Part shown: piece by piece, positions 8,591 to 15,380 of the stretch
Layout: every line of letters begins with the position of its first letter
Position numbering within the stretch: the first letter of the stretch is position 1
Assembly: GCA_947165725.1 (NCBI GenBank)
Contig: CAMVBL010000017.1
Coordinates: 1-19,653 of the forward strand
Length of the DNA stretch: 19,653 nt
DNA from: an uncultured Caryophanales bacterium
Lineage (GTDB): Bacteria; Bacillota_I; Bacilli_A; RFN20; CAG-826
Direction of reading: 5' to 3'
The notes under the pieces: generated by a model
The model's database searches: none
Told to the model about the DNA's origin: nothing
What the model saw: the letters and a program-made list of their open reading frames with translations, nothing else
Position numbers and translations under genes: made by a program

Positions 8591-8604
8591 CGGCGGCTTT
8601 TTTT
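8580..8604 (+). terminator. Intrinsic terminator after rpsR (GGCGGC-armed)
   Basis: GTCGTC (8580-8585) pairs with GGCGGC (8592-8597), with two G-T pairs, and TTTTTTT follows. The first 11 nt, AAGTCGTCCAT, recur exactly in the terminator at 11290. Confidence 0.8.
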
Positions 8605-8800
8605 GTGCTGTCTGGGCGGTCTGTCTGGCGTCGTCAAGGTGTGCACGTTTCGTACGACTGCGTGTGAAGCAATTGGAGGCCTGCGTGTCGAAGCTTTGTC
8701 GGGCAGCTTGTCGTGTCGTCGTCGAAGTAGTCGTGGCAAAATTGGACAACTGGTGGAGGCTCTTTTCGGGGAAAGCAAAATTTAGACGAATCAGGAAAAC
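8605..8800. other. G/T-rich, strand-skewed block without a credible gene
   Basis: About 195 bases are rich in G and T on the + strand and much higher in GC than the surroundings, with many GTCGT, GGCTT and GGAGGC pieces. GGGCGGT is at 8614-8620. GAAGCTTTGTCG here (about 8691) recurs at about 13627. TTGGACAA occurs at about 8739 and 8803. Open frames exist on both strands (60 and 70 codons), but they have biased, low-information composition and no ribosome-binding site. Confidence 0.4.
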
Positions 8801-8826
8801 TGGGTTTGGACAATCACATAATTTAA

Positions 8827-8972
8827 TGTAATTATCTAAACTTAATTATTTATACTTAGACACAAAACTCTATTCAATAATTAACACAAATAACTTACAC
8901 ACAAAAACAAAAAATAAGATCTACTAACCCTAGATCTTTTTTATTACTTTCCCACCAATACTTTCCCACCCA
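8827..8972 (+). repeat. Non-coding repeat family R, copy R1
   Basis: The copy starts with TGTAATTATCTAAA (8827-8840) and continues as an A/C-rich, G-poor tract. It reaches the hairpin AGATCTA (8917-8923) / TAGATCT (8931-8937), then a T-run and a C/T-rich tail. Within the tail two 14-bp units, TACTTTCCCACCAA (8945-8958) and a 13/14 match (8959-8972), stand in tandem. Copies R2, R3 and R4 share the start, the hairpin and the order of parts. The hairpin plus T-run also looks like an intrinsic terminator. Confidence 0.75.
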
Positions 8973-9156
8973 TACATATATAGCAACTAACTATTATTCA
9001 CTCACTCTATTACTTAAATTATCTTAGTAGTTCGTTTTCATAGATCTGCTCTCTTCTCTGCGAGTATTATTGCATAGTGAGTATCACAAAAATGCCACAC
9101 TGACTAATAAGAATTTCAATTTTCTCTTATTATTTAGTAAAAAATATGCATTTTTC
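8973..9156. other. AT-rich spacer, nothing coding seen
   Basis: Continuation of the C/T-rich tail of R1 and an AT-rich spacer. The only structure noted is an imperfect inverted repeat, about 9103-9138 (ACTAATAAGA against TCTTATTATTTAGT). It could be a weak hairpin upstream of the next promoter. Confidence 0.3.
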
Positions 9157-9210
9157 TTTGATTTAATATCTTTTTTTTCTATAATAAAAGGCTTAATTAA
9201 TATAGGGGGT
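9157..9210 (+). promoter_or_regulatory. Promoter and Shine-Dalgarno for the OB-fold lipoprotein gene
   Basis: The -35 TTTGAT (9157-9162), a 17-nt T-rich spacer and the -10 TATAAT (9180-9185) form a strong promoter. AGGGGGT (9204-9210) is the Shine-Dalgarno for the ATG at 9216. Confidence 0.7.
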
Positions 9211-9215
9211 TTCTT

Positions 9216-11270
9216 ATGAAAAGAAGAAAACTGATATTCTTAGGATTAATGCTTAGCGGGTTAATCCTCTCTTCGTGTGGCCATAAAGAAGAGCCAGCAA
9301 AACCTGTTGAACCAACACCTGTTGAACCAACTTATTTAACAGTTAGTGAAGCGGTTGCTTTAGCTAATCAAGTGGAAACAGAAGGCACTAGTGAAAAGCA
9401 ATATGTAACAGGAACAGTAAAAAGCATTAGCAATCCTACATATGGCGAAATGTATATCACTGATGGCGTTAAAGATTTATATGTCTATGGCGTTTATTCA
9501 AGTGATGGCACAACAAAATATAGCGATCTAACAACTAAGCCCTACACGAATGATGAAGTATTCTTATATGGATTTGTGAAAACATATAATGGTAATCCAG
9601 AGATGGGACAATCTTGGTTAATGAAAATGGTGTCTCATCAAGATGATGTTGATGTTCATGATTATGAGTCAATGAATATTAATAACGCTAGAGGGGCAGC
9701 AAATAATAGTAAAGTCCTTGTTCAAGGAGTTGTTGCCACAATTACCTACTCTAACGGCAAAGTTCCTAGTGGTGTTTATCTCGTTGATGATACTTCTTCA
9801 ATTTATGTCTATAGTCCAGAGATTGCTGGAAGAGTGGAAGTTGGTGAAGAAATTAAAGTCGCTGGTACTAAAACCGAATACATCCTTGAAAGCGAACTTG
9901 GCTTTGCTCAAACATTTGGCTATCAAGGTTCTATCCAATTAGATAAGGCAATCTTTGTAAGTTCTTTAGGAAAGAATAAAGATTTCTTAAAGAGTTGGAT
10001 ACAAGAAACAACCATGAAGAACATCATGGATACTCCATTAACAAATAACATTACAACTTTAATCCATAAAGTTACCGCGATTGTTAATAAAGTTCCTGGT
10101 TCAGGATTTGTTAACTATTACATTAATGATTTAGATAATGAAACAGGCTCATACGTATACACATTATGTAATGGAAGCGATTTCAATTACTTAGATGCAT
10201 ATGATGGAAAGATTTGCACAGTCTATGTCGCTGTTCATAACGCAAAATCAACAAACTCTGGTATCTTCTATCGTTTAATGCCAATCAAAGTAGAAGAAAA
10301 TACAACCTTCTCAATGACCGATGAACAAAAAGCACAATTTGCGTTAGATTATTACGCTTCTAAACAATTCTTAGCGGAATATAGTTCTGATCCATCATTA
10401 GAGTTACTTACTTCTATTAGTAATGAATATATTCCATTTAGTGATGTTACAGTTGCTTATACCTCTAATAGTGAGTTAGTTACTTTTAATGAAGAAAACG
10501 ACAAATTAGTTATGCATATCGCTAACGGTGTTGCTCAAGTTAATGTCACTATGACAGCAACATATAACGGAGTTACTGTTAATAAAGTCATTTCCTTTAA
10601 AGTTATTGATTCAGTACTTCCTGAAACAGAATCTATCGCTGATGTGATTAACGAAGAAGACGATACTTCTGTTTGTGTTAAAGGAATCGTTATGTCCTCA
10701 TTAGTGAATCAAACTGGATTCTATATCAATGATGGAACTGGAGTTATCGCAGTTAGAACCACTAAAGAAGAGATGGAAGGAATTGCCATTGGTAATGAAG
10801 TAGTAATGGAAGGTAGTAGAAAACATATCGTCAAATCAGGATCTAGTAACGTTGGCCAATCCTGTATTGATAATGCGACATGTGTTGTTAACTTATTTGG
10901 CAACCATCCATATGATAAATCAACATTTATCACTAATAAGACATTCGATGAAATCGTTACTAGTGAAAAGAATAAACAAGCAACAGAAGATTTAACATGC
11001 AATGTCTATGTTGCTAAATGTCATTTAAGAAAATCAGGTTCTCAATATTCCACAAACTATTATTTGAGTAATGCCGCTCATGATAAAGAATTCTCGCTCT
11101 ACGCTGGTAGTGGTACTCAATATTCAGCGTTTGATGCTTTCAGTGATGACCGTGAAATCACTGTTGAATTCATGCTTGTTGATTGGAATTCAAAAAGCGA
11201 ATATAGAGCGTGTATCGTTTCTGCAAGTGATGGAACAACCACAATCTTAAATACACTTAATTTTCAATAA
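9216..11270 (+). CDS. Secreted lipoprotein with repeated OB-fold-like domains
   Basis: The 684-residue protein starts with a lipoprotein signal peptide, MKRRKLIFLGLMLSGLILSS followed by Cys21 (lipobox LSSC). A Pro/Glu-rich linker (AKPVEPTPVEPT) follows, so it should be lipid-anchored outside the cell. The rest looks like tandem OB-fold-like modules. Four share the pattern 'V-x-G-x-V ... YI(T/N)DG-x-x-x-(L/I)-x-V': about 45-140 (YVTGTVKSI, YITDGVKDLYVYG), 150-240 (VLVQGVVATI, YLVDDTSSIYVYS), 285-360, and 470-560 (VCVKGIVMSS, YINDGTGVIAVRT). A more divergent one lies at about 590-680, and an Ig-like segment at about 380-460. Such OB-fold chains occur in secreted proteins of gut Firmicutes and Bacteroidetes, often without known ligand. 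No catalytic motif is visible. It is monocistronic, with its own promoter and terminator. Confidence 0.8.
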   Translation: MKRRKLIFLGLMLSGLILSSCGHKEEPAKPVEPTPVEPTYLTVSEAVALANQVETEGTSEKQYVTGTVKSISNPTYGEMYITDGVKDLYVYGVYSSDGTTKYSDLTTKPYTNDEVFLYGFVKTYNGNPEMGQSWLMKMVSHQDDVDVHDYESMNINNARGAANNSKVLVQGVVATITYSNGKVPSGVYLVDDTSSIYVYSPEIAGRVEVGEEIKVAGTKTEYILESELGFAQTFGYQGSIQLDKAIFVSSLGKNKDFLKSWIQETTMKNIMDTPLTNNITTLIHKVTAIVNKVPGSGFVNYYINDLDNETGSYVYTLCNGSDFNYLDAYDGKICTVYVAVHNAKSTNSGIFYRLMPIKVEENTTFSMTDEQKAQFALDYYASKQFLAEYSSDPSLELLTSISNEYIPFSDVTVAYTSNSELVTFNEENDKLVMHIANGVAQVNVTMTATYNGVTVNKVISFKVIDSVLPETESIADVINEEDDTSVCVKGIVMSSLVNQTGFYINDGTGVIAVRTTKEEMEGIAIGNEVVMEGSRKHIVKSGSSNVGQSCIDNATCVVNLFGNHPYDKSTFITNKTFDEIVTSEKNKQATEDLTCNVYVAKCHLRKSGSQYSTNYYLSNAAHDKEFSLYAGSGTQYSAFDAFSDDREITVEFMLVDWNSKSEYRACIVSASDGTTTILNTLNFQ

Positions 11271-11290
11271 GCATTGATAAAACGAAAATA

Positions 11291-11316
11291 AGTCGTCCAT
11301 ATTGGGCGGCTTTTTT
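11291..11316 (+). terminator. Intrinsic terminator after the OB-fold lipoprotein gene
   Basis: GTCGTCC (11292-11298) pairs with GGGCGGC (11304-11310) and is followed by TTTTTT. It is closely related to the terminator after rpsR. Confidence 0.85.
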
Positions 11317-11370
11317 CAATTTTATTACATGAAATATTTGGGTTTATACAATTAGGTATTTTCTCCACTT

Positions 11371-11396
11371 TATAATAAGAACAGAAGTAGAGGTCC
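11371..11396 (+). promoter_or_regulatory. Promoter and Shine-Dalgarno before the lipoprotein/polymerase-like fusion
   Basis: The -10 TATAAT is at 11371-11376, with no good -35 at normal spacing. AGAGGT at about 11390 serves the ATG at 11402. Confidence 0.5.
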
Positions 11397-11401
11397 TTTA
11401 T

Positions 11402-13084
11402 ATGAAAAAGATATTTACTTTTCCTATTCTCATTCTTCCTTTTGTTTTAACAAGTTGCAATTGGTCAAAACTCATTGATAAATTCACTCCTAAAAGAGAA
11501 GGAGTAACTTTTGCAGAATTTCGTGCTGCTGCTGAAGAAGCTGACAAAAAACCAAGAAATTATACCGGTTTTATTTGTTCTGGCGAATTTCCAGATAGAA
11601 ACGTATATCTCGACCCTACTACAATTTACTTTTCAGAATTAGAAGAAAAAGAACAGAACAACAAAAAGAAAGTTGTGAAACACAAAAAACCCTTAAGAAT
11701 TAATGATTATGTTCTTCCTGCTTTTAATATTCCAACAAGTGCTGCTAAAGGTTATGATGCATTATTAAAAAAACAATTAAGCAAAATTTTAACTTTTATT
11801 AAATTCACTCAAAAGAGGCGTTATAAAGATGGTTGTACTGCAATTAATATTCCAACCACTTCCGCAGAGAATGAATGGATATGGGGTAGCAGAGCAAACA
11901 TTAGCAATGCTATTAAATTAATGGAAACAATTGGATTAATCGAAGTGTTTGATTCATATTTTAGGTTTAATGCTTTTTATAAAGATGAAAACAAAAGTAG
12001 AACGTTTAAGTATTATGTAGATAATGAAAGAAAACTACTTGAATATTGTAGAAAAAACAATATTGAGTTTTATTCACCAGATGATGATGTTGACTTAGAA
12101 CCAACACAAAATGAAGTTAAATACTTTAATAGTTTTAATGATCTTCCAAATCCTAAAGATGTTCGTTTCAACTCCAATACGTTTTATATAAAGCCTTTAG
12201 GGATGTCTAAAACTAAATTTGAAAGATATCTCAGACTGTGTTTATACCAGAACTATCCTTTTTTCGTAGATACATATAAAAAAGTTAAAGAAATTAATAA
12301 AAATTTCTATAAAAATTACCCTGAGTTTCTTATTAGATTTTGGCCATCTTTCACATGGGGCAAGAAAACAAAAAGAGAAGATAAAAGTAATGTTGTAATT
12401 GGCATTGGGATAAGAGCAACAAATTCATTTTGTAACAAAGAAGAAGATGAAAGGAACGAAATTATTAAACAATATGGTTTTGATGTGGAACACGATGTTA
12501 GGAGTTCGGTTCCTCGTTTAACTTTGTCTTTGAATAGTGGTAAATGGATATCAGAAGCTATTGATATTTATAAATTAATAAGTGAAGAATTGGATCCAAA
12601 TATTGAATATAATGACAACAGAAGAGAAGCGATTAAATTCTTTCATATGAGAGCCTACTTTGATGACAACAGTAAAGGTATTGTTGGAAGAAATGCTTGG
12701 ATTAATATGACGACTTATCAACTAAAAAAGGAAGATGTTTATGATGAGATGGACAAATTAAAATCTGCTCTTTTGAAAGTTGAAGGTGGAAAGCTTTATG
12801 GAAACGAAATCTTTTATGTAGAGTCAGTTATTTATTTGATGGTCTTACATACAATTTTGTTTAAAGAAAAGCAACTTGTGTGGTTAGTTTATGATTGTTT
12901 TTATGGGAAAGGTTATGGCTCACAAAAAGCTTTTGATATTATGGTTAGCGGAACTATAAAAGCTTACTTTGATATGTTTTATAAAGAGTGGGCAGTTATT
13001 AGAATGGGAAAAAAGAGAAAAGTTAATGTAAAAGTACTTTTGATTTTGGAAGATATATTAAAGGCTTTTGAAGATAAAAAATAA
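11402..13084 (+). CDS. Chimeric protein: lipoprotein signal joined to a polymerase/replication-like body
   Basis: The 560-residue frame begins with a clear lipoprotein signal (MKKIFTFPILILPFVLTSC, lipobox LTSC). The mature start that follows, VTFAEFRAAAEEADKKP then YTGFICSGEF, resembles gut Firmicutes lipoproteins. From about residue 65-90 onward the sequence looks cytoplasmic: Lys-rich, no further export features, more AT-rich. A winged-helix-like stretch lies near 160-190 (SRANISNAIKLMETIGLIEV). Three spaced motifs resemble family A polymerase palm motifs: D365 in DVRSSVPRLTLSLNSGKW with DIYKLI after it; RREAIKFFHMRAYF (R407, K412); and a hydrophobic-D motif LVYDCF (D498). The match is by eye and divergent. 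I infer a replication or polymerase-like protein whose 5' end was replaced by a lipoprotein gene start. An internal GTG near 11676 could be the original start. True function is unknown. Confidence 0.6.
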   Translation: MKKIFTFPILILPFVLTSCNWSKLIDKFTPKREGVTFAEFRAAAEEADKKPRNYTGFICSGEFPDRNVYLDPTTIYFSELEEKEQNNKKKVVKHKKPLRINDYVLPAFNIPTSAAKGYDALLKKQLSKILTFIKFTQKRRYKDGCTAINIPTTSAENEWIWGSRANISNAIKLMETIGLIEVFDSYFRFNAFYKDENKSRTFKYYVDNERKLLEYCRKNNIEFYSPDDDVDLEPTQNEVKYFNSFNDLPNPKDVRFNSNTFYIKPLGMSKTKFERYLRLCLYQNYPFFVDTYKKVKEINKNFYKNYPEFLIRFWPSFTWGKKTKREDKSNVVIGIGIRATNSFCNKEEDERNEIIKQYGFDVEHDVRSSVPRLTLSLNSGKWISEAIDIYKLISEELDPNIEYNDNRREAIKFFHMRAYFDDNSKGIVGRNAWINMTTYQLKKEDVYDEMDKLKSALLKVEGGKLYGNEIFYVESVIYLMVLHTILFKEKQLVWLVYDCFYGKGYGSQKAFDIMVSGTIKAYFDMFYKEWAVIRMGKKRKVNVKVLLILEDILKAFEDKK

Positions 13085-13131
13085 AAGAATGATATAGAAT
13101 TACTGTGAGAAAGATTATTGTTAGTTAGTTG

Positions 13132-13163
13132 TTATTTATAATCATTATGTAAGAAACGTAAAT
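13132..13163 (+). repeat. 32-nt direct repeat, copy 1
   Basis: TTATTTATAATCATTAT then GTAAGAAACGTAAAT recurs 110 nt downstream with a few changes. Both copies are preceded by a (G)RGAAAGATT motif, so the homology extends about 25 nt upstream. Confidence 0.7.
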
Positions 13164-13241
13164 ATTAATATTTAAAGTTGTTTATTTTGGGGCGTTTTAT
13201 TAGGTGAGAATTGTTGCGGGAAAGATTTAATTATTAAGCTA

Positions 13242-13273
13242 TTATTTATAATCATTATTTAAAAAACGTAAAT
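13242..13273 (+). repeat. 32-nt direct repeat, copy 2, leading into R2
   Basis: The second copy, TTATTTATAATCATTAT then TTAAAAAACGTAAAT, ends 5 nt before repeat R2 begins. Confidence 0.7.
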
Positions 13274-13278
13274 CAATT

Positions 13279-13475
13279 TGTAATTATCTAAATCAAATCA
13301 TTCAAAATAGTCTAAACATTACTATTCAACAAACACAGATAATTACTAACAACAAACAACAAAATAGATCTACCTCACCCGTAGATCTTTTTTATTACTC
13401 TCTTTCTCTCCCCGCCCTTATAAAAAAATATTAGTTATATATATTCACTTATTCCTTCTTCCTTATATAGACAAA
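13279..13475 (+). repeat. Non-coding repeat family R, copy R2
   Basis: The copy starts TGTAATTATCTAAA (13279-13292). The hairpin is AGATCTA (13366-13372) / TAGATCT (13382-13388) with a T-run. A pyrimidine tail with CTCTCCCCGCCC (CCGCCC 13412-13417), TAAAAAAATATTAG and a TTCCTTATATAGAC motif follows. The tail matches that of R3, so the family unit is at least about 195 nt. Confidence 0.75.
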
Positions 13476-13549
13476 CTAACCAACATACTCACTCTCATAT
13501 ATAGACAAATAATACTTACTTCAACCTTATATATAAATATATAGCCTTC

Positions 13550-13760
13550 TTCAACCGCCTAGCCTGCCGCCCTTGCTTAAACCCTGCGACCAGACTCATT
13601 TTAAGCTATCAAACAAGCCCATACAGAAGCTTTGTCGCAACACCTAAGCAAATACCAGGCTGCAGCTCAAAACACGCCTTCTGCAAAGCTCCCGTCCCAA
13701 CAGCAAAAATAGTTCGTTTTCCCCACTCGCGACAGCCTCCAAACACGACATAATATGGAT
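13550..13760. other. C/A-rich block with a decayed promoter-like copy
   Basis: This block is the mirror of the G/T-rich blocks: C and A dominate the + strand (G and T the - strand). It contains CCGCCC (13567-13572) and GAAGCTTTGTCG (about 13627), which is also in the 8605-8800 block. It ends with ACGACATAATA (13745-13755) and GGGCGAC. A 102-codon frame on the - strand crosses this block and R3. It lacks a ribosome-binding site and runs through repeat sequence, so it is not called. Confidence 0.4.
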
Positions 13761-13810
13761 GGGCGACTTCAGACAAAACTGAATGGATCAGCTTAGACAA
13801 CGACACTTCA

Positions 13811-14026
13811 TGTAATAATCTAAACTCATTTATTCTATTTAGTACAAAATACTTTATTCTATAAATCAACACTTTAGACTTATTACACAACACATTAATC
13901 ACAACAACAAAACACAAATTAAGATCTATCTAACCCATAGATCTTTTTTAATACTTTCTCTCCCCGCCCCATATAAAAAATATTAGTAATTAATAACTAT
14001 TCTCTATCTCTTCCTATATATAGACT
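13811..14026 (+). repeat. Non-coding repeat family R, copy R3
   Basis: The copy starts TGTAATAATCTAAA (13811-13824). The A/C tract ACAACAACAAAACACAAATT leads to AGATCTA (13922-13928) / TAGATCT (13938-13944) and a T-run. The tail CTCTCCCCGCCCC, TATAAAAAATATTAG and TTCCTATATATAGAC parallels R2. The segment before the hairpin is almost identical to R4. Confidence 0.8.
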
Positions 14027-14099
14027 TACTACTCATACTTACCTACTACAGCAACTAACTACAGCAATTACTCTGCTTCTGCATAACTTCCTACCTCAC

Positions 14100-14460
14100 A
14101 CCTATTTATATATATAATATATAGCTTCACTCAATGCTCCCGCCCTAAGCAATATATAGCCACTCACTGCCTCGCCCACGCCGCTACTATCAAGCTGACT
14201 GTAGCCACGCTCGCATAACAGCTCCAAACAAGCTCCACATCGCACCGAATCGACCAGCTCAAGCAAACCGCCGCCGCACCGCAAAACAGCCTCCACGTGC
14301 CACGATTTCAACACGCCCAAAAAAGCTTAAATTCGCCGCTCGCAAACGCCTCCGACCACGACATAATAAGAATAGGCAGAATCGTACCAACCGCGATAAT
14401 CGGCCTCGCACCAAGACATCTGTTGTAACGATACAAATCCAATGTAATAAAATTGGACAA
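14100..14460. other. Second C/A-rich block with a decayed promoter-like copy
   Basis: C and A dominate the + strand, including CCGCCC at 14140-14145 and repeated CAAGCTC/CTCCA pieces. GCCTCCGACCACGACATAATA (14348-14368) is close to GCCTCCAAACACGACATAATA (13735-13755). A small stem TCCAAT/ATTGGA lies near 14441-14460. A 72-codon - strand frame (14102-14320) has no start signal and biased composition. Confidence 0.4.
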
Positions 14461-14488
14461 AAATTGTTGCAAAAATTATAAGCAAATA

Positions 14489-14517
14489 GGATCGCTCAGA
14501 TAGGGCGGTCCTTTTTT
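14489..14517 (+). terminator. Intrinsic terminator with no gene directly upstream
   Basis: GGATCGC (14489-14495) pairs with GCGGTCC (14505-14511), with one G-T pair, and TTTTTT follows. The nearest upstream gene ends 1.4 kb away, so this is either the end of a non-coding transcript or the relic of a lost gene. Confidence 0.8.
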
Positions 14518-14524
14518 AGTGTTT

Positions 14525-14580
14525 GTGGAGCGCTCCCATTAGCTCGGATTAACGACATAATAAAACTATAGGAGGGCGAC
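14525..14580 (+). promoter_or_regulatory. Promoter region with a LacI-type palindrome, before the zinc-ribbon gene
   Basis: The perfect palindrome GGAGCGCTCC (14527-14536) lies in GTGGAGCGCTCCCA, one base off the symmetric LacI-family operator form TGGGAGCGCTCCCA. It covers the expected -35. The likely -10 is CATAAT in ACGACATAATA (14552-14562), and GGAGGG at about 14571 is the Shine-Dalgarno for the ATG at 14584. Confidence 0.45.
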
Positions 14581-14583
14581 CGT

Positions 14584-14697
14584 ATGGAAGAAGAACATAT
14601 CTGTTGTATCTGTGGTAAAAGGTTGAAAGGTTATGGCAACAATCCAGAACCATTAAAGCATGAGGGCGTGTGCTGTGACGAGTGCACATTGAAGTGA
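14584..14697 (+). CDS. Small zinc-ribbon protein, probably frameshifted
   Basis: The 37-codon frame ends at TGA. It has two Cys pairs, CCIC at residues 7-10 and CCDEC at about 31-35, in a pattern (ICGKRLKGYGNNPEP, then GVCCDEC) known from small treble-clef/zinc-ribbon proteins of phages and mobile elements. Such proteins usually continue after the second pair. Here a coherent continuation, VIKARVDEFFEKVSKEN, is found in the overlapping frame from 14694 to a TAA at 14745-14747. This suggests loss of one base near 14694. Reading TGA as Trp would instead add LKLELMSFLRK before a TAA, which looks less natural. It has its own promoter and a good Shine-Dalgarno. It is the first of three small genes in a row. 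Confidence 0.65.
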   Translation: MEEEHICCICGKRLKGYGNNPEPLKHEGVCCDECTLK

Positions 14698-14782
14698 TTA
14701 AAGCTAGAGTTGATGAGTTTTTTGAGAAAGTAAGTAAGGAAAATTAAGCTAAATTATATAGATGTTTAAGGAGACAAAAAAT

Positions 14783-15070
14783 ATGGGAAAAATTAAAACA
14801 TTTAGTAAAGAAGCTTTTAGTCCAGAGGGGTTGGACGATCCAAGCTTAGCTGATGCATTTGCTACTGAGTGAGACATTGAAGGTTTAGATTCTTACATAG
14901 TAAGTAAACAAATTATTGATGATGAATATGTAGTTAAAATTGAAAGTGCATTTGAAATTATTTGGTTTGGATTTAAAACAATTGATAAGAACTTTGGGTA
15001 TCATGTTAAAAGACTATCTAAAGATCATCAATTTGAAACTAAAGAGTGGGCTTTCCAAGAGCTAAAGTAG
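14783..15070 (+). pseudogene. Small paralogous gene A, with in-frame TGA at codon 30
   Basis: From an ATG with the Shine-Dalgarno AAGGAG (about 14768), a 95-codon frame runs to TAG with one interruption, TGA at 14870-14872. Composition stays protein-like after the TGA (DIEGLDSYIVSKQIIDDEYV, IIWFGFKTIDKNFGYHVKRL, ETKEWAFQELK). The product would be about 95 residues, acidic and soluble, of unknown family. It aligns by eye with the next gene: both have TGA at codon 30, and TGG codon 89 here lies where the neighbour has its second TGA. The simplest reading is TGA = Trp, hence origin from a code-4 genome or phage. Under the standard code only a 29-residue peptide is made, so it is listed as a pseudogene. 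Confidence 0.6.
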
Positions 15071-15080
15071 AGGTGTTGTT

Positions 15081-15362
15081 ATGTTAAAAGATGTTGATTA
15101 CTTTAATGATAATAAGATTGAATACATAGCTGACTTGGACGATTCATTTGAACAGATGAAAACATTTTGAAATCAATATGGTAAGTTTAATGTTGGTATT
15201 GAAGATGATGTAGATAAGTACATTGTTACATTAAAGAACAAAAAACTAACTATTAAATTAGCTATTCAAGAGCTTCCAGATGGTAAAAACAAATTCATTT
15301 TGAGAAGAGAATACAATTTGGAAGATAAAGCTCCTAAAGAGTGAGAAATTAACGAGAAATAG
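15081..15362 (+). pseudogene. Small paralogous gene B, with in-frame TGAs at codons 30 and 88
   Basis: ATG at 15081 follows gene A by 10 nt, with AGAGGTG upstream. The 93-codon frame ends at TAG (15360-15362) and is interrupted by TGA at 15168-15170 and 15342-15344. The sequence around them (EQMKTF, TGA, NQYGKFNVGIEDD; DKAPKE, TGA, EINEK) reads well with Trp. YIVTLKNKKLTIKLAIQEL parallels the YVVKIESAFEIIWFGFKTI region of gene A. The 3' 41 codons are duplicated at 19231. There the differences are one synonymous third-position change, one I-to-V and one synonymous Asn change, and the TGA is kept. Such conservative changes suggest selection on the part after the first TGA. Function unknown. Confidence 0.6.
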
Positions 15363-15380
15363 AGCTGCCTGCCTGAGCAG
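15241..15380 (+). repeat. 140-bp direct repeat, left copy (3' half of gene B)
   Basis: This copy matches 19231-19370 with 5 mismatches, all transitions, at 15311, 15348, 15353, 15376 and 15379. It contains the end of gene B and the start of its terminator. Sequence identity stops where the GH3 remnant begins, so the terminator hairpin is hybrid here. Confidence 0.95.

Noticed and set aside
8566..8785. Overlapping 60- and 70-codon frames on both strands
   Set aside because: Both lie in the G/T-rich block and overlap the rpsR terminator. Low-information composition and no Shine-Dalgarno.
1..13084. Whole genome using code 4 (TGA = Trp)
   Set aside because: About 39 Trp codons in the core and large accessory genes are TGG with no internal TGA, and tilS ends with TGA at the natural family end.
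13609..13917. 102-codon frame on the - strand
   Set aside because: It spans a C/A-skewed block and half of repeat R3, including its hairpin arm region. It has no ribosome-binding site and no recognisable protein character.
13927..13934. Integron attC-like core (ATCTAAC fits RYYYAAC) in R3 and R4
   Set aside because: R1 and R2 do not keep the core, the complementary GTTRRRY core is not found in the right place, and no integrase gene is in the window.
14102..14320. 72-codon frame on the - strand
   Set aside because: It arises from the G/T-rich composition of that strand, has no start signal, and is not similar to the other skew-block frames.
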